Assembly (NCBI GenBank): GCA_946546945.1
Contig: CAMNOU010000008.1
Span: 1-64,000, forward strand
DNA: 64,000 nucleotides
From: an uncultured Lachnospiraceae bacterium
GTDB taxonomy: Bacteria; Bacillota; Clostridia; Lachnospirales; Lachnospiraceae
Reading direction: 5' to 3'
The position numbers and the translations under genes are program-made. This document shows, piece after piece, positions 9,834-22,490 of the stretch (the first letter of the stretch is position 1; every line of letters begins with the position of its first letter). The notes under the pieces are model-generated. The model had not been told where the DNA came from. It searched no databases and saw nothing but the letters and a program-made list of their open reading frames with translations.

Positions 9834-10349
9834 ATGGCAGAAGCGAACTGGTATGTGGTGCATACTTATTCCGGCTATGAGAACAAGGTAAAAGCGGACA
9901 TTGAGAAGACAATTGAGAACAGACATCTGGAAAACGAGATCCTGGAGGTCCGGATTCCGATGGAGGATGTTGTTGAACTGAAAAATGGCGCGAAGAAAAT
10001 TGTTCAGAAGAAACTGTTCCCCGGATATGTGCTCATCAACATGTATATGAATGATGATACCTGGTATGTGGTCAGAAATACCAGAGGGGTGACCGGATTT
10101 GTAGGACCGGGATCCAAACCGGTGCCACTCACGGAAGCCGAGATGAGGCCGCTGGGAATCAGGGACGAGAACCTGGTTGTAGATTTCAAAGAGGGAGACA
10201 TGGTAACTGTAATTGCAGGCGTCTGGAAAGATACAGTTGGTGTGATCCAGTCGATGAATGAGAACAAGCAGACCGTTACGATCAACGTCGAATTATTCGG
10301 TCGCGAAACACCGGTAGAGATAAGTTTCGCAGAAATTCAGAAGAAGTAA
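9834..10349 (+). CDS. nusG: transcription termination/antitermination protein NusG
   Basis: [41 protein letters not shown] region. Confidence 0.97.
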   Translation: MAEANWYVVHTYSGYENKVKADIEKTIENRHLENEILEVRIPMEDVVELKNGAKKIVQKKLFPGYVLINMYMNDDTWYVVRNTRGVTGFVGPGSKPVPLTEAEMRPLGIRDENLVVDFKEGDMVTVIAGVWKDTVGVIQSMNENKQTVTINVELFGRETPVEISFAEIQKK

Positions 10350-10396
10350 TCGCAGGTAAAGGGCGGTTGCTGCAGATTAAAGGAGGCAATTTTCAA

Positions 10397-10822
10397 ATGG
10401 CAAAGAAAGTAGAAGGTTATATTAAATTGCAGATTCCTGCCGGAAAGGCTACACCTGCTCCTCCGGTTGGTCCTGCACTTGGACAGCATGGTGTGAACAT
10501 TGTTGAGTTTACAAAACAGTTCAACGCCAGAACAGCTGATCAGGGCGACCTGATCATCCCGGTAGTTATTACCGTATACTCCGACAGAAGCTTCAGCTTC
10601 ATTACAAAGACACCGCCGGCACCGGTTCTGATCAAGAAAGCCTGCAATATCAAATCCGGTTCGGGCACACCGAACAAGACAAAAGTAGCGACCATTACCA
10701 AAGAGCAGGTAAAAGAGATCGCTGAACTGAAGATGCCGGATCTGAATGCCGCTTCTCTGGAAGCTGCCATGAGCATGATCGCAGGTACTGCAAGAAGCAT
10801 GGGCGTTCAGGTAGAAGAGTAA
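10397..10822 (+). CDS. rplK: 50S ribosomal protein L11
   Basis: [37 protein letters not shown] aaggagg. Confidence 0.98.
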   Translation: MAKKVEGYIKLQIPAGKATPAPPVGPALGQHGVNIVEFTKQFNARTADQGDLIIPVVITVYSDRSFSFITKTPPAPVLIKKACNIKSGSGTPNKTKVATITKEQVKEIAELKMPDLNAASLEAAMSMIAGTARSMGVQVEE

Positions 10823-10883
10823 TCAAGAAGCAGTCATAAACAGTGGGAGGGTCCTCTCCCGATTTACCACAGGAGGTTAAACA

Positions 10884-11576
10884 ATGAAAAGAGGAAAAAA
10901 ATATGTCGAGGCTGTAAACAAATTCGACAGATATGCTCAATATGATGCAGCAGACGCTATCAAGATCGTAAAAGAGAACGCGACTGCAAAGTTTGACGAG
11001 ACCATTGAGGTCCATATCAGAACAGGCTGTGACGGACGTCACGCAGAGCAGCAGATCCGTGGTGCGGTTGTACTTCCGCACGGAACAGGAAAGACTGTCA
11101 GAGTCCTGGTTTTCGCAAAAGGCGCAAAGCTTGACGAAGCACAGGCGGCAGGCGCAGATTTCGTAGGCGGAGATGAGCTCATCCCGCGTATCCAGAATGA
11201 AGGCTGGCTTGACTTTGACGTTGTTGTTGCGACTCCGGATATGATGGGTATCGTCGGACGTCTCGGACGTATCCTTGGACCGAAAGGCCTTATGCCGAAC
11301 CCGAAGGCCGGAACAGTAACCATGGATGTTGCGAAAGCGATTGCTGATATCAAAGCAGGTAAGATTGAGTACAGACTTGACAAGACCAATATTATCCATG
11401 TGCCAATTGGAAAAGCATCCTTTACAGAAGAACAATTAGCGGACAACTTCCAGACCCTTATGGATGCCATTGTCAAGGCAAAACCGAGCGCATTAAAGGG
11501 AACCTATCTGAAGAGCGTTGTGATGACCTCTACGATGGGCCCCGGCGTAAAAATGAATACAGCAAAGTTTGTATAA
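10884..11576 (+). CDS. rplA: 50S ribosomal protein L1
   Basis: [15 protein letters not shown]...[15 protein letters not shown]. Confidence 0.98.
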   Translation: MKRGKKYVEAVNKFDRYAQYDAADAIKIVKENATAKFDETIEVHIRTGCDGRHAEQQIRGAVVLPHGTGKTVRVLVFAKGAKLDEAQAAGADFVGGDELIPRIQNEGWLDFDVVVATPDMMGIVGRLGRILGPKGLMPNPKAGTVTMDVAKAIADIKAGKIEYRLDKTNIIHVPIGKASFTEEQLADNFQTLMDAIVKAKPSALKGTYLKSVVMTSTMGPGVKMNTAKFV

Positions 11577-11624
11577 GATTTGTTTTGACTTGATGTTGAC
11601 ATCATAAGCATATAATGTTATAAT

Positions 11625-11759
11625 GCGAAAGCAATTGCCGAAGACAGCAGGTGCCGATCAGGCGTAACCGTATGTACCTGCCGAGGGAATCTGCAAAGTA
11701 CAGGATGTACTTTGCGTATCAGATTATTTTCCCCTCTGTCGAAAGGCAGAGGGGTTTTT
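11625..11759 (+). promoter_or_regulatory. ribosomal protein L10-type leader with attenuator terminator
   Basis: Structured leader immediately upstream of rplJ; terminator cccctctg tcgaaagg cagagggg ttttt (11731-11759). Confidence 0.75.
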
Positions 11760-11849
11760 CGTTGCAGCGCAGGGCTTTGCCCGGCGCTGACGGGTACGAT
11801 CCTTTCCCTTTATTGTCTAAGGAAAAATTTAAAAGGAGGTGCACGAATC

Positions 11850-12413
11850 GTGGCAAAAGTAGAACTGAAACAGCCGATCGTACAGGAGATCGCCGGCCAG
11901 GTGGACGGCGCACAGTCTGTCGTAGTTGTTGATTACCGCGGACTTACTGTTGCTGAAGATACTCAGCTTCGTAAACAGTTAAGAGAAGCGGGTGTTACTT
12001 ATAAGATTTATAAGAACACACTTATGAAGCGCGCGTTTGAAGGAACAGACTTCGCGGCTCTTGATCCTGTCCTTGAAGGACCGAGCGCAATCGCCATCTC
12101 AAAAGATGATGCGACTGCTCCGGCAAGAATCCTTGCAGCGTTTGCTAAGAATGCAAACAATCTTGAGATCAAAGCCGGTGTTGTAGAAGGCGGCTTCTAC
12201 GACGCGGAAGGAATGAAAGCAATTTCCGCAGTTCCTTCCAGAGAAGTACTGCTTTCCAAGCTGCTTGGAAGTCTGCAGTCACCGCTTTCCAACTTTGCTC
12301 GTGTTATCAATCAGATCGCAGAGCAGGGCGGCGCGGCAAACAGCGAAGCTCCCGCAGAAGAGGAAGCTCCCGCGGCAGAAGCTGCAGCAGAAGAAGCTCC
12401 CGCAGCAGAGTAG
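11850..12413 (+). CDS. rplJ: 50S ribosomal protein L10 (GTG start)
   Basis: VAKVELKQPIVQEIAGQVDGAQSVVVVDYRGLTV; SD aaaaggaggtg. The track start at 11712 runs into the leader. Confidence 0.96.
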   Translation: MAKVELKQPIVQEIAGQVDGAQSVVVVDYRGLTVAEDTQLRKQLREAGVTYKIYKNTLMKRAFEGTDFAALDPVLEGPSAIAISKDDATAPARILAAFAKNANNLEIKAGVVEGGFYDAEGMKAISAVPSREVLLSKLLGSLQSPLSNFARVINQIAEQGGAANSEAPAEEEAPAAEAAAEEAPAAE

Positions 12414-12483
12414 AGCGAAAGCATTTTAGTGAAAAGAACATTCTGATCATCGAATCAAAATATGAAATTGGAGGAATCATAAA

Positions 12484-12858
12484 ATGGCAAAATTAACAAC
12501 AGCAGAATTTATTGAAGCGATTAAAGAGCTTACTGTTTTAGAGTTAAATGATCTTGTAAAAGCATGCGAGGAAGAGTTCGGCGTATCTGCAGCAGCAGGC
12601 GTTGTTGTAGCAGCAGCAGGCGGCGAGGCAGCAGCAGCTGAGGAGCAGACTGAGTTCACAGTAGAACTGACAGAAGTTGGCCCGAACAAGGTTAAAGTTA
12701 TCAAGGTTGTTCGTGAGGTTACCGGTTTAGGCCTGAAAGAGGCAAAAGCTGTCGTTGACGAAGCTCCGAAGCCGGTTAAAGAGGGTGTTGAGAAAGCTGA
12801 GGCTGAAGACATCAAAGCAAAACTTGAGGCTGAAGGCGCTAAAGTTACTCTTAAGTAA
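12484..12858 (+). CDS. rplL: 50S ribosomal protein L7/L12
   Basis: [48 protein letters not shown]-type C-terminal domain. Confidence 0.98.
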   Translation: MAKLTTAEFIEAIKELTVLELNDLVKACEEEFGVSAAAGVVVAAAGGEAAAAEEQTEFTVELTEVGPNKVKVIKVVREVTGLGLKEAKAVVDEAPKPVKEGVEKAEAEDIKAKLEAEGAKVTLK

Positions 12859-12871
12859 GAGTTTTTATTCC

Positions 12872-12896
12872 GGCAGGGGGATTTCCCCTGCCTTTT
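12872..12896 (+). terminator. terminator/partial attenuator after rplL
   Basis: ggcagggg gattt cccctgcc tttt. Confidence 0.8.
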
Positions 12897-13134
12897 CCTT
12901 TGTGTGGCTGTTCGCAGGCCATTCTCTTTTGTTTAAAAGAATCTGATATTTTCCTTGACTCAAAAAATAAACTGTGATATTATGGTAAATGCACTATTGT
13001 GGATTAGTGGGCATTGTGCGCCCTTTTTTAGGCAAAAGCCGGCGGGGTCTTTTTTGTGTTCCTTTTTTATGAGGGATCAGGAGGCTTTTGACGGCAATCC
13101 ATAGATAGAAATAGAAACGAGAGGTGGAACGTCA

Positions 13135-16100
13135 ATGGAGAAAAACAGGATACGTCCGGTCAAAAACGGAAAAGCAATGCGTATGAGTTATTCCAGGCAG
13201 AAGCAGGTGCTGGAGATGCCGAACCTGATCGAGGTTCAGAAGAATTCCTACAACTGGTTCTTGAACGAAGGTCTCAGGGAAGTGTTTGACGATATTTCCC
13301 CGATAGCTGATTACAGCGGACATCTTAGCCTGGAGTTTACAGACTTCACGCTTTGCGAGGATGATGTGAAGTATACCATTCCGGAGTGCAAAGAGCGGGA
13401 TGCGACTTACGCTGCGCCTTTGAAGGTGAAGGTCAGACTTTACAACAAAGAGGCGGATGAGATCAATGAGCATGAGATCTTTATGGGAGATCTGCCGCTG
13501 ATGACAGAGACAGGCACTTTCGTAATCAACGGGGCAGAGCGTGTTATCGTCAGCCAGCTGGTGCGTTCCCCCGGTATTTATTATGGAATTTCCCGTGATA
13601 AAGTAGGAAAACAATTGTATTCCTGCACGGTCATCCCGAACCGCGGTGCATGGCTTGAATATGAGACTGACTCCAATGACGTTTTCTATGTAAGAGTGGA
13701 TCGTACACGTAAGGTGCCGATCACTGTTCTGATCCGTGCTCTCGGCATCGGCACGAATCAGGAGATTCTGGATCTGTTTGGCGAGGAGCCGAAGATCCTT
13801 GCAAGTTTCGGAAAGGACATTGCAACAAATTATCACGAAGGTCTTTTAGAGCTTTACAAGAAGATCCGCCCGGGCGAGCCGCTTTCGGTCGAGAGCGCGG
13901 AGAGCCTGATTATGGCGATGTTCTTTGATCCGCGCAGATATAACCTGGCAAAGGTCGGAAGATATAAATTCAACAAAAAGCTGATGCTCAGAAACCGGAT
14001 CAACGGACATGTCCTTGCTGAGGATGTTGCAGACCCGATGACCGGTGAAGTGCTTGCGGAGGCGGGCCAGAAGGTGGACCGCGAACTGGCTGATAAGATT
14101 CAAAATGCAGCCGTTCCTTCTGTCATGATCCAGACAGAGGAGAGAAATGTGAAAGTGCTCTCCAGTATGATGGTCGACATCACGCATTTTGTCGATGTAG
14201 ATCCCAGAGAAGTCGGCGTGACAGAGCTGGTTTATTATCCGGTGCTTCAGCAGATCCTGGAGGAGAATCAGGATCCGGAAGAGATCAAAGCAGCGATCCG
14301 CAAAAACATTCACGACCTGATTCCGAAACATATTACACGGGAGGATATTCTCGCGTCGATCAACTACAATATGCATCTGGAGTACGGCCTTGGAAATGAT
14401 GATGATATCGATCATCTGGGCAACCGCCGTATCCGTGCGGTTGGTGAGCTTTTGCAGAATCAGTACCGTATCGGTCTTGCAAGACTGGAAAGAGTGGTTC
14501 GCGAGAGAATGACGACACAGGATCTCGAGACAATCACTCCTCAGAGCCTGATCAACATCAAACCGGTCACGGCTGCGGTAAAGGAATTTTTCGGATCTTC
14601 CCAGCTGTCCCAGTTTATGGATCAGAACAATCCTCTGGGCGAACTGACACATAAGAGACGTCTTTCTGCCCTGGGACCCGGAGGTCTTTCCAGAGACCGT
14701 GCCGGATTTGAGGTGCGGGATATTCATTATTCACATTATGGAAGAATGTGCCCGATCGAGACCCCTGAGGGACCGAACATCGGTCTGATCAACTCGCTTG
14801 CATCTTATGCAAGAATCAATGAGTATGGTTTTGTGGAGGCCCCGTACCGGAAAATTGATAAATCAGATCCCAAGAATCCGCGTGTCACAGAAGAAGTAGT
14901 TTATATGACCGCAGATGAAGAAGATAATTATCATGTAGCGCAGGCGAACGAACAGCTGGACGAAGACGGACATTTTGTGCGTAAAATGGTTTCCGGCCGT
15001 TTCCGCGAAGAGACCCAGGAGTACGAGCGCAGCATGTTTGACTACATGGATGTATCTCCGCAGATGGTATTCTCTGTAGCGACTGCTCTGATTCCGTTCC
15101 TGCAGAACGATGACGCGAACCGTGCTCTGATGGGCGCGAACATGCAGCGTCAGGCAGTGCCGCTTCTGACAACAGAGGCTCCTGTGGTAGGAACCGGTAT
15201 GGAAGCAAAAACGGCAGTGGATTCCGGTGTATGCGTTGTCGCAAAACGTGCCGGCATGATTGAGCGGTCCTGCTCCAATGAGATCACAATCAAGTATGAC
15301 GATGACGGTTCCAGAGAAGTGATCAAACTGACAAAGTTTGCCCGCAGCAACCAGTCAAACTGTTATAACCAGAGACCGATCGTATATAAGGGTGAGCATG
15401 TGGAAGCCGGACAGGTCATCGCAGATGGTCCGTCTACAGCAAACGGCGAGCTGGGACTCGGCAAGAACCCGCTGATCGGCTTCATGACATGGGAAGGATA
15501 CAACTATGAGGACGCGGTTCTTCTGAGCGAGCGTCTGGTTCAGGATGATGTATATACATCGATTCATGTCGAGGAGTATGAGGCGGAAGCCCGTGATACA
15601 AAGCTGGGACCGGAAGAGATTACCCGCGATGTTCCGGGAGTCGGTGATGACGCGCTGAAGGATCTGGATGAAAGAGGTATCATCCGTATCGGAGCGGAGG
15701 TCCGCGCCGGTGATATTCTGGTCGGAAAAGTAACCCCGAAGGGAGAGACCGAGCTGACGGCGGAAGAACGTCTTCTTCGCGCGATCTTTGGAGAAAAAGC
15801 GAGAGAAGTGCGTGATACTTCCCTGAAAGTGCCGCATGGTGAATACGGAATCGTGGTGGACGCGAAAGTGTTTACCCGGGAGAACGGAGACGAACTCTCA
15901 CCGGGCGTAAATCAGGCAGTCCGCATCTATATAGCACAGAAGAGAAAGATTTCCGTGGGCGACAAGATGGCCGGCCGTCACGGAAACAAGGGTGTTGTTT
16001 CCCGTGTACTTCCGGTAGAGGATATGCCTTTCCTCCCGAACGGACGTCCTCTGGATATCGTGCTGAACCCGCTGGGCGTTCCTTCCCGTATGAATATCGG

Positions 16101-17037
16101 GCAGGTGCTGGAGATTCATCTGAGCCTTGCCGCAAAGGCACTCGGATTCAATATTGCGACTCCGATTTTTGACGGGGCAAATGAGAAAGACATCATGGAT
16201 ACGCTGGATCTGGCCAACGACTATGTCAACATGCCGTTTGACGAGGAAGAAGCCGGAGAAGGCGCTGAGAATTTCCATGAAAAATATAAAGACATTCTGC
16301 CGCAGGATGTCATGGATTATCTGGACGTCAACCGTGACCACAGAAAGGTATGGAAGGGCGTGCCGATTTCCCGTGACGGAAAGGTCAGACTTCGCGACGG
16401 ACGTACGGGTGAGTATTTTGACAGCCCGGTTACGATCGGCCACATGCATTATCTGAAACTGCATCATCTGGTAGATGACAAGATCCATGCGCGTTCTACC
16501 GGCCCTTACTCACTGGTTACACAGCAGCCTCTGGGCGGAAAAGCTCAGTTTGGCGGCCAGCGTTTCGGTGAGATGGAGGTGTGGGCTCTGGAGGCCTACG
16601 GCGCGGCATATACACTGCAGGAAATCCTCACTGTTAAATCGGATGATGTCATCGGACGTGTGAAGACTTATGAAGCAATCATCAAAGGTGATAATATCCC
16701 TGAACCGGGTATTCCGGAATCCTTCAAGGTACTGCTGAAGGAACTGCAGTCTCTGGGTCTTGATATTACGCTGGAAGATGAAAATGGCGAAGAGGTAACA
16801 CTTCTTGAGACCAGTGAGTATGGAAACACGGATCTGAACGCCATCATCGCTGATGACCGCAATTTCAATTATGAGCAGAAAGAATCCTATGGATCCATGG
16901 GCTATCAGACACAGGAGTTCAACTCTGAGTCCGGAGAGATTGAAGATGTGGAAGAGGATTACGACGCTTCCGAAGACATGGATGACTCCGGGGATGATTA
17001 TGATATGCAGGACGATAACCTTAGCGATGAATATTAA
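13135..17037 (+). CDS. rpoB: DNA-directed RNA polymerase subunit beta
   Basis: 1300 aa; [44 protein letters not shown]. Confidence 0.99.
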   Translation: MEKNRIRPVKNGKAMRMSYSRQKQVLEMPNLIEVQKNSYNWFLNEGLREVFDDISPIADYSGHLSLEFTDFTLCEDDVKYTIPECKERDATYAAPLKVKVRLYNKEADEINEHEIFMGDLPLMTETGTFVINGAERVIVSQLVRSPGIYYGISRDKVGKQLYSCTVIPNRGAWLEYETDSNDVFYVRVDRTRKVPITVLIRALGIGTNQEILDLFGEEPKILASFGKDIATNYHEGLLELYKKIRPGEPLSVESAESLIMAMFFDPRRYNLAKVGRYKFNKKLMLRNRINGHVLAEDVADPMTGEVLAEAGQKVDRELADKIQNAAVPSVMIQTEERNVKVLSSMMVDITHFVDVDPREVGVTELVYYPVLQQILEENQDPEEIKAAIRKNIHDLIPKHITREDILASINYNMHLEYGLGNDDDIDHLGNRRIRAVGELLQNQYRIGLARLERVVRERMTTQDLETITPQSLINIKPVTAAVKEFFGSSQLSQFMDQNNPLGELTHKRRLSALGPGGLSRDRAGFEVRDIHYSHYGRMCPIETPEGPNIGLINSLASYARINEYGFVEAPYRKIDKSDPKNPRVTEEVVYMTADEEDNYHVAQANEQLDEDGHFVRKMVSGRFREETQEYERSMFDYMDVSPQMVFSVATALIPFLQNDDANRALMGANMQRQAVPLLTTEAPVVGTGMEAKTAVDSGVCVVAKRAGMIERSCSNEITIKYDDDGSREVIKLTKFARSNQSNCYNQRPIVYKGEHVEAGQVIADGPSTANGELGLGKNPLIGFMTWEGYNYEDAVLLSERLVQDDVYTSIHVEEYEAEARDTKLGPEEITRDVPGVGDDALKDLDERGIIRIGAEVRAGDILVGKVTPKGETELTAEERLLRAIFGEKAREVRDTSLKVPHGEYGIVVDAKVFTRENGDELSPGVNQAVRIYIAQKRKISVGDKMAGRHGNKGVVSRVLPVEDMPFLPNGRPLDIVLNPLGVPSRMNIGQVLEIHLSLAAKALGFNIATPIFDGANEKDIMDTLDLANDYVNMPFDEEEAGEGAENFHEKYKDILPQDVMDYLDVNRDHRKVWKGVPISRDGKVRLRDGRTGEYFDSPVTIGHMHYLKLHHLVDDKIHARSTGPYSLVTQQPLGGKAQFGGQRFGEMEVWALEAYGAAYTLQEILTVKSDDVIGRVKTYEAIIKGDNIPEPGIPESFKVLLKELQSLGLDITLEDENGEEVTLLETSEYGNTDLNAIIADDRNFNYEQKESYGSMGYQTQEFNSESGEIEDVEEDYDASEDMDDSGDDYDMQDDNLSDEY

Positions 17038-17053
17038 GGAGGGAATGTCATAG

Positions 17054-20000
17054 ATGCCGGAAACAAACAGAAATGAAGCAAATCAGGTGGTAGCCTTTGA
17101 TGCGATTCGTATTGGACTGGCTTCACCGGAAAAAATATTAGAGTGGTCCCGCGGAGAAGTAAAAAAACCCGAGACAATCAATTACAGAACGTTAAAGCCG
17201 GAAAAAGACGGCTTGTTCTGTGAGCGTATTTTCGGACCGAGCAAAGACTGGGAATGCCACTGCGGGAAATACAAAAAAATACGCTATAAAGGCGTTGTCT
17301 GCGACCGATGCGGAGTTGAAATCACCAAATCAAATGTCCGCCGTGAGCGGATGGGGCATATCGAACTGGCAGCTCCTGTTTCGCACATCTGGTACTTCAA
17401 GGGAATACCGAGCCGTATGGGACTGATTCTCGATCTGTCTCCGCGTGTACTCGAGCGTGTGCTGTATTTTGCGTCCTACATTGTTCTGGACAAGGGAACG
17501 ACGGATCTGCAGTATAAACAGGTTCTTTCTGAGGCAGAGTATCAGGAAGCCAGAGAGAAATACGGAAGTGATTTTACGGTCGGCATGGGTGCCGAATCCA
17601 TCATGAAGCTCCTGAAGGATATCGACCTTGAGAAGGATTCCGCTGAATTAAAGGCAGCCCTGAAAAAGGCTACCGGACAGAAGCGGGCAAGGATCATCAA
17701 GAGACTCGAGGTTGTGGAGTCCTTCCGTGAGTCCGGAAATAAGCCGGAATGGATGATCATGACGGCAATCCCGGTCATCCCTCCGGATCTGCGCCCGATG
17801 GTTCAGCTGGATGGCGGACGTTTCGCCACTTCTGACCTGAATGATCTTTACAGAAGAATTATCAATAGAAATAACCGTCTCCGCAGATTGCTGGAGCTTG
17901 GCGCTCCGGACATTATTGTCCGCAACGAAAAGCGTATGCTTCAGGAAGCGGTTGACGCTCTGATTGACAACGGACGCCGCGGAAGACCGGTCACCGGCCC
18001 GGGAAACAGAGCTCTGAAATCCCTTTCGGATATGCTGAAAGGCAAATCCGGACGTTTCCGTCAGAACCTGCTGGGCAAGCGTGTTGACTATTCCGGCCGT
18101 TCCGTTATCGTTGTCGGCCCGGAACTGAAGATTTATCAGTGCGGTCTGCCGAAAGAGATGGCAATTGAGCTGTTCAAGCCATTTGTCATGAAAGAGCTTG
18201 TCGCAAATGGAACCGCGCACAACATTAAGAGCGCGAAAAAGATGGTTGAGAAGCTTCAGACAGAGGTGTTCGACGTTCTGGAGGAAGTTATTAAGGAACA
18301 TCCGGTTATGCTGAACCGTGCTCCTACACTGCACAGACTTGGTATCCAGGCGTTTGAGCCGATTCTCGTAGAGGGTAAGGCAATCAAGCTTCATCCGCTG
18401 GTTTGTACTGCGTTCAATGCCGACTTTGACGGAGACCAGATGGCAGTCCATCTTCCTCTGTCCGTGGAAGCACAGGCGGAGTGCCGTTTCATGCTGCTTT
18501 CACCGAACAACCTGTTGAAACCGTCAGACGGCGGCCCGGTAGCTGTTCCTTCCCAGGATATGGTGCTTGGAATCTACTATCTGACGATGCACAAATTCCC
18601 GGATTATACCGGAACGGGAAAAGAGACAGAAGTTGTTGCGGAATTCGGTGTGGATGAGGAAGAGGTAAAGGAATACCTGGATGCATGCGCTGCCGAAGAA
18701 AAGGAGCCGGACAAAGAATTCTTCATGAAGAAGGCAGAAGAAGCCTTCTATGCATCGCAGGAAGCTTTGAAGAAGGTGGCTGAACAGTACAGCACACTGG
18801 AAGAAGCACAGGATGCATTGAAAAAATATAAAGAAGAGAATGTCGTATTAAGCGAGGATTCTTATGTCAGAGTAAACATCGATAATCAGAGACGCCGGAT
18901 CGTGCTCTGCACGGTGGAGGATGTTCTCGGACATTATTTTGATGATATAAACAAGGCAATTCTGGCGTATGAGAACGGTGCGATCACACTTCATCAGAAG
19001 CTGTTCGTGCGCCGGGAGGCTGAGTTTGAGGGCAGACAGATCTCCGGAATGGTGGAGACCACACTGGGACGTATGCTTTTCAATGAAATCCTTCCTCAGG
19101 ACCTCGGATTTGTTGACAGAACAAAAGAAGAAGATGCCCTGAAGTTTGAGGTTGATTTCCATGTCGGCAAGAAAGGCCTGAAGCAGATCCTTGAAAAAGT
19201 CATCAATATTCACGGTGCCAGCAAGACTGCCGAGGTTCTGGATGATATCAAGGCGATGGGATATAAGTATTCTACCAGAGCCGCGATGACCGTATCGATT
19301 TCCGATATGACGGTGCCTGCAAAGAAACCGGAACTGATTCAGCAGGCGCAGGATACGGTAGACCAGATCACGAAGAACTACAAGAGAGGTCTGATTACCG
19401 AAGAAGAGCGTTACAAAGAGGTCATTGAGACCTGGAAGGCTACCGATGATGATCTGACCCATGAGCTGCTTTCCGGTCTGGACAAATACAACAACATCTT
19501 CATGATGGCAGATTCCGGAGCCCGTGGTTCTGACAAACAGATCAAACAGCTTGCCGGAATGCGCGGATTGATGGCAGATACGACGGGACGGACCATCGAG
19601 CTGCCGATCAAGTCCAACTTCCGTGAGGGTCTGGATGTACTGGAGTACTTTATGTCTGCGCATGGAGCCCGGAAAGGTCTTTCCGATACTGCGCTGCGTA
19701 CCGCCGACTCCGGTTACCTGACCAGACGTCTGGTCGACGTATCTCAGGATCAGATTATCCGCGAGATCGACTGCAACGACGGAAGCGATGACGTTCCCGG
19801 AATGTATGTATATGCATTCATGGATGGAAAAGAAGAGATCGAAAGCCTGCAGGAAAGAATTACAGGACGTTTTGCCTGCGAAGATATCTGCGATAAAGAC
19901 GGCAATGTACTTGTTGCCGCAGATCATATGATTACGCCGAAACGGGCTGCCCTGGTCATGAGCAAAGGTGTGGATGAGAATGGAGAGCCGCTTACGCGGA

Positions 20001-21130
20001 TCAAGATCCGTACGGTATTGAGCTGCCGCTCCCATGTCGGAGTTTGCGCGAAATGCTATGGCGCAAACATGGCGACCGGTCAGGCTGTACAGGTTGGTGA
20101 GGCAGTCGGCATCATTGCTGCACAGTCCATCGGTGAGCCGGGTACACAGCTGACCATGCGTACTTTCCATACAGGCGGTGTTGCCGGAAACGATATCACA
20201 CAGGGTCTTCCCCGTGTCGAGGAGCTTTTTGAGGCAAGAAAGCCGAAAGGTCTTGCGATCATCACTGAGATTGCCGGTGAGGCGGCGATTAAGGATACAA
20301 AGAAGAAACGTGAGATCATTGTTTCGAACCATGAGACAGGTGAGGCAAAGACATATCTGATCCCTTACGGATCCCGTATCAAGATTGCGGACGGAGCCAC
20401 ACTGGAGGCCGGTGACGCGCTGACCGAAGGTAGTGTGAACCCTCACGATATCCTGAAGATCAAAGGAATCCGTGCCGTACAGGATTATCTGCTGCGCGAG
20501 GTACAGCGTGTATATCGTCTGCAGGGTGTAGAAATCAATGATAAGCACGTAGAGGTCATTGTCCGTCAGATGATGAAGAATGTCCGTGTTGAGAACAATG
20601 GAGATTCTGATTTCCTGCCGGGTACACTGGTTGATGTGCTGGAGTATGAAGATACGAATGCGAGACTGGAAGAGCAGGGACTGGAGCTGGTAGAGGCGAA
20701 ACAGGTTCTTCTCGGAATCACGAAAGCATCTCTGGCTAAGAAGTCATGGCTCTCCGCGGCATCCTTCCAGGAGACGACGAAGGTCCTGACCGATGCAGCA
20801 ATCAAAGGAAAGGCAGATCCGCTGATCGGTCTGAAAGAGAACGTAATCATCGGACAGCTGATTCCGGCCGGCACCGGCATGAAGAGATATCGTTCCATCA
20901 AACTGGATTCGGATGAAACTCTGAATAACAGTGTGATGAACGGAGAAGATGCAGAGGAGCTGCTTCCGGATGACGCAGAGGATACTGATCTTTCTGACGG
21001 CGAAACCGAAGAGATGTATGCACCGGAAAATACAGAGAATGTTTCTGAGGACTTCGAATCCGGGCAGGAAGAAGAAGTGAGTGAAGCAGATGCTCCGGAA
21101 GAAGAGACAGTGGAAACGATAACAGAATAA
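17054..21130 (+). CDS. rpoC: DNA-directed RNA polymerase subunit beta'
   Basis: 1358 aa; [16 protein letters not shown] active site. Confidence 0.99.
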   Translation: MPETNRNEANQVVAFDAIRIGLASPEKILEWSRGEVKKPETINYRTLKPEKDGLFCERIFGPSKDWECHCGKYKKIRYKGVVCDRCGVEITKSNVRRERMGHIELAAPVSHIWYFKGIPSRMGLILDLSPRVLERVLYFASYIVLDKGTTDLQYKQVLSEAEYQEAREKYGSDFTVGMGAESIMKLLKDIDLEKDSAELKAALKKATGQKRARIIKRLEVVESFRESGNKPEWMIMTAIPVIPPDLRPMVQLDGGRFATSDLNDLYRRIINRNNRLRRLLELGAPDIIVRNEKRMLQEAVDALIDNGRRGRPVTGPGNRALKSLSDMLKGKSGRFRQNLLGKRVDYSGRSVIVVGPELKIYQCGLPKEMAIELFKPFVMKELVANGTAHNIKSAKKMVEKLQTEVFDVLEEVIKEHPVMLNRAPTLHRLGIQAFEPILVEGKAIKLHPLVCTAFNADFDGDQMAVHLPLSVEAQAECRFMLLSPNNLLKPSDGGPVAVPSQDMVLGIYYLTMHKFPDYTGTGKETEVVAEFGVDEEEVKEYLDACAAEEKEPDKEFFMKKAEEAFYASQEALKKVAEQYSTLEEAQDALKKYKEENVVLSEDSYVRVNIDNQRRRIVLCTVEDVLGHYFDDINKAILAYENGAITLHQKLFVRREAEFEGRQISGMVETTLGRMLFNEILPQDLGFVDRTKEEDALKFEVDFHVGKKGLKQILEKVINIHGASKTAEVLDDIKAMGYKYSTRAAMTVSISDMTVPAKKPELIQQAQDTVDQITKNYKRGLITEEERYKEVIETWKATDDDLTHELLSGLDKYNNIFMMADSGARGSDKQIKQLAGMRGLMADTTGRTIELPIKSNFREGLDVLEYFMSAHGARKGLSDTALRTADSGYLTRRLVDVSQDQIIREIDCNDGSDDVPGMYVYAFMDGKEEIESLQERITGRFACEDICDKDGNVLVAADHMITPKRAALVMSKGVDENGEPLTRIKIRTVLSCRSHVGVCAKCYGANMATGQAVQVGEAVGIIAAQSIGEPGTQLTMRTFHTGGVAGNDITQGLPRVEELFEARKPKGLAIITEIAGEAAIKDTKKKREIIVSNHETGEAKTYLIPYGSRIKIADGATLEAGDALTEGSVNPHDILKIKGIRAVQDYLLREVQRVYRLQGVEINDKHVEVIVRQMMKNVRVENNGDSDFLPGTLVDVLEYEDTNARLEEQGLELVEAKQVLLGITKASLAKKSWLSAASFQETTKVLTDAAIKGKADPLIGLKENVIIGQLIPAGTGMKRYRSIKLDSDETLNNSVMNGEDAEELLPDDAEDTDLSDGETEEMYAPENTENVSEDFESGQEEEVSEADAPEEETVETITE

Positions 21131-21170
21131 ACCGGATGGAGTGATTTTTTCCTTCATCTGAACAAGCGGG

Positions 21171-21217
21171 AGATTCCCTGTTCTGCCAATGGCAGAGGCA
21201 GGGGATCTCTTTTTTTC
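21171..21217 (+). terminator. rpoC terminator
   Basis: agattccctg/caggggatct stem with inner tctgcc/ggcaga stem, followed by T-tract. Confidence 0.75.
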
Positions 21218-21333
21218 AAAACTTCGTCGCGGTAGGAAGCGCTTATCAACAATCAGAAAGGAAGAAAGGGGTTTGGTAATATAGAACAAACCGGTTGTTA
21301 ACTTTTGAAGTGTGGTGTGGTAACTTGGAGTGT

Positions 21334-21370
21334 GGTTAGAAGAGTACAACTATAGTTGTAAATACATAAC
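21334..21370 (+). promoter_or_regulatory. shared cis element, copy 1, with 16-bp palindrome
   Basis: ggttagaagagtacaactatagttgtaaatacataac; tacaactatagttgta (21345-21360) is a perfect palindrome; related sequence at 25500-25536. Confidence 0.6.
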
Positions 21371-21390
21371 ATATAATGGTTAGGAAATCT

Positions 21391-22449
21391 ATGCTCAATA
21401 AAAAGTATTTTATTCTTCCGTTTCTTATCCTGGGTGTGGTTTTATCCGGGTGCGGAACCGTGGAAGAGGCCGTCACAAATCCACCGAGTGTCTCGGAAGA
21501 GCCGGCAAGCCGGGAGTTTTTCGCGATGGACACTTATATGACAATTACTGCGTATGGAGAACATGGACAGGAAGCTGCAGATGCAGCGGCAGAGGAAATC
21601 AACCGGCTTGATCAGCTGATTTCCATTGGCAATCCGGACAGCGAAATCTATCACGTAAATGCTTCCGGAAGCGGAGAGCTTTCTGCGCCGGTCGGTTATC
21701 TTGTGGAACGGTCGCTTGCTCTGTATGAATCCACCGGGGGTCTGTTTGATATCGCAATTTTCCCCGTCATGGAGGAGTGGGGCTTTCCGACACAGGAGTA
21801 CCGGGTGCCGGATGAGACAGAAATTTTGCAGACGCTTCCGCTGACGGATGCTTCAAAAATCAAATACGATGTTCAAAGCGCGCAAATATCTTTTGAGACG
21901 GAGCAGATGAAGATTGATCTTGGCGGGATCACAAAGGGGTATGCTTCGGCGGAGGTCATGGAGATTTTCAGGCGTTACGGGGTAGAAAGCGGTCTGGTGA
22001 GCCTGGGGGGCAATGTACAGCTTTGCGGTTCCAGGACAGACGGGAGTCCCTGGAGAGTGGCGATTCAGGGAGCCTTAGAGGACGCGGATTACATCGGAAT
22101 TCTCTCTGCCTCGGATACCGCCGTGATTACTTCCGGGGGATATGAACGGTATTTTGAGGAGAATGGGAAAACATACCATCATATCATTGATCCGCGAACC
22201 GGCTATCCGGCGGAAAGCGGTCTGCTTTCCGTGACGATTGTAAGCGAAGACGGGACTCTGGCAGACGCTCTTTCGACCGCACTTTTTATCATGGGACGCG
22301 ATGAGGCGATCAACTACTGGCATCAGCATGAGCAGGAATTTGATTTTATTCTCTTTGACGAAAAAGAAGAGGTTACGATCAGCGAGGGAATCGCGGGTGC
22401 CTTTGAATCGGAGTATCCGGTGCATATCATTCAGAGAGATCAGGGATAG
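21391..22449 (+). CDS. apbE: FAD:protein FMN transferase (ApbE), lipoprotein
   Basis: Lipobox LSGC; EFFAMDTYMTITAYG; DLGGITKGYASAEVMEIF; HHIIDPRTGYPAESGLLSVTIV. Start could also be 21376. Confidence 0.93.
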   Translation: MLNKKYFILPFLILGVVLSGCGTVEEAVTNPPSVSEEPASREFFAMDTYMTITAYGEHGQEAADAAAEEINRLDQLISIGNPDSEIYHVNASGSGELSAPVGYLVERSLALYESTGGLFDIAIFPVMEEWGFPTQEYRVPDETEILQTLPLTDASKIKYDVQSAQISFETEQMKIDLGGITKGYASAEVMEIFRRYGVESGLVSLGGNVQLCGSRTDGSPWRVAIQGALEDADYIGILSASDTAVITSGGYERYFEENGKTYHHIIDPRTGYPAESGLLSVTIVSEDGTLADALSTALFIMGRDEAINYWHQHEQEFDFILFDEKEEVTISEGIAGAFESEYPVHIIQRDQG

Positions 22450-22490
22450 CGCAGATAACGGCATGACAAGGGAAGAGAGGAGCAGTTCAT

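Noticed and set aside
11625-11759. Structured RNA upstream of rplJ as a novel element
   Set aside because: Best explained as the known ribosomal protein L10 leader with attenuator terminator.
18848-20548. 566-aa minus-strand ORF antisense to rpoC
   Set aside because: Shadow ORF from codon bias over a certain CDS; His/Arg/Leu-rich low-plausibility translation, no SD or family resemblance. The same applies to antisense ORFs over rpoB, rplA, fusA and tuf.
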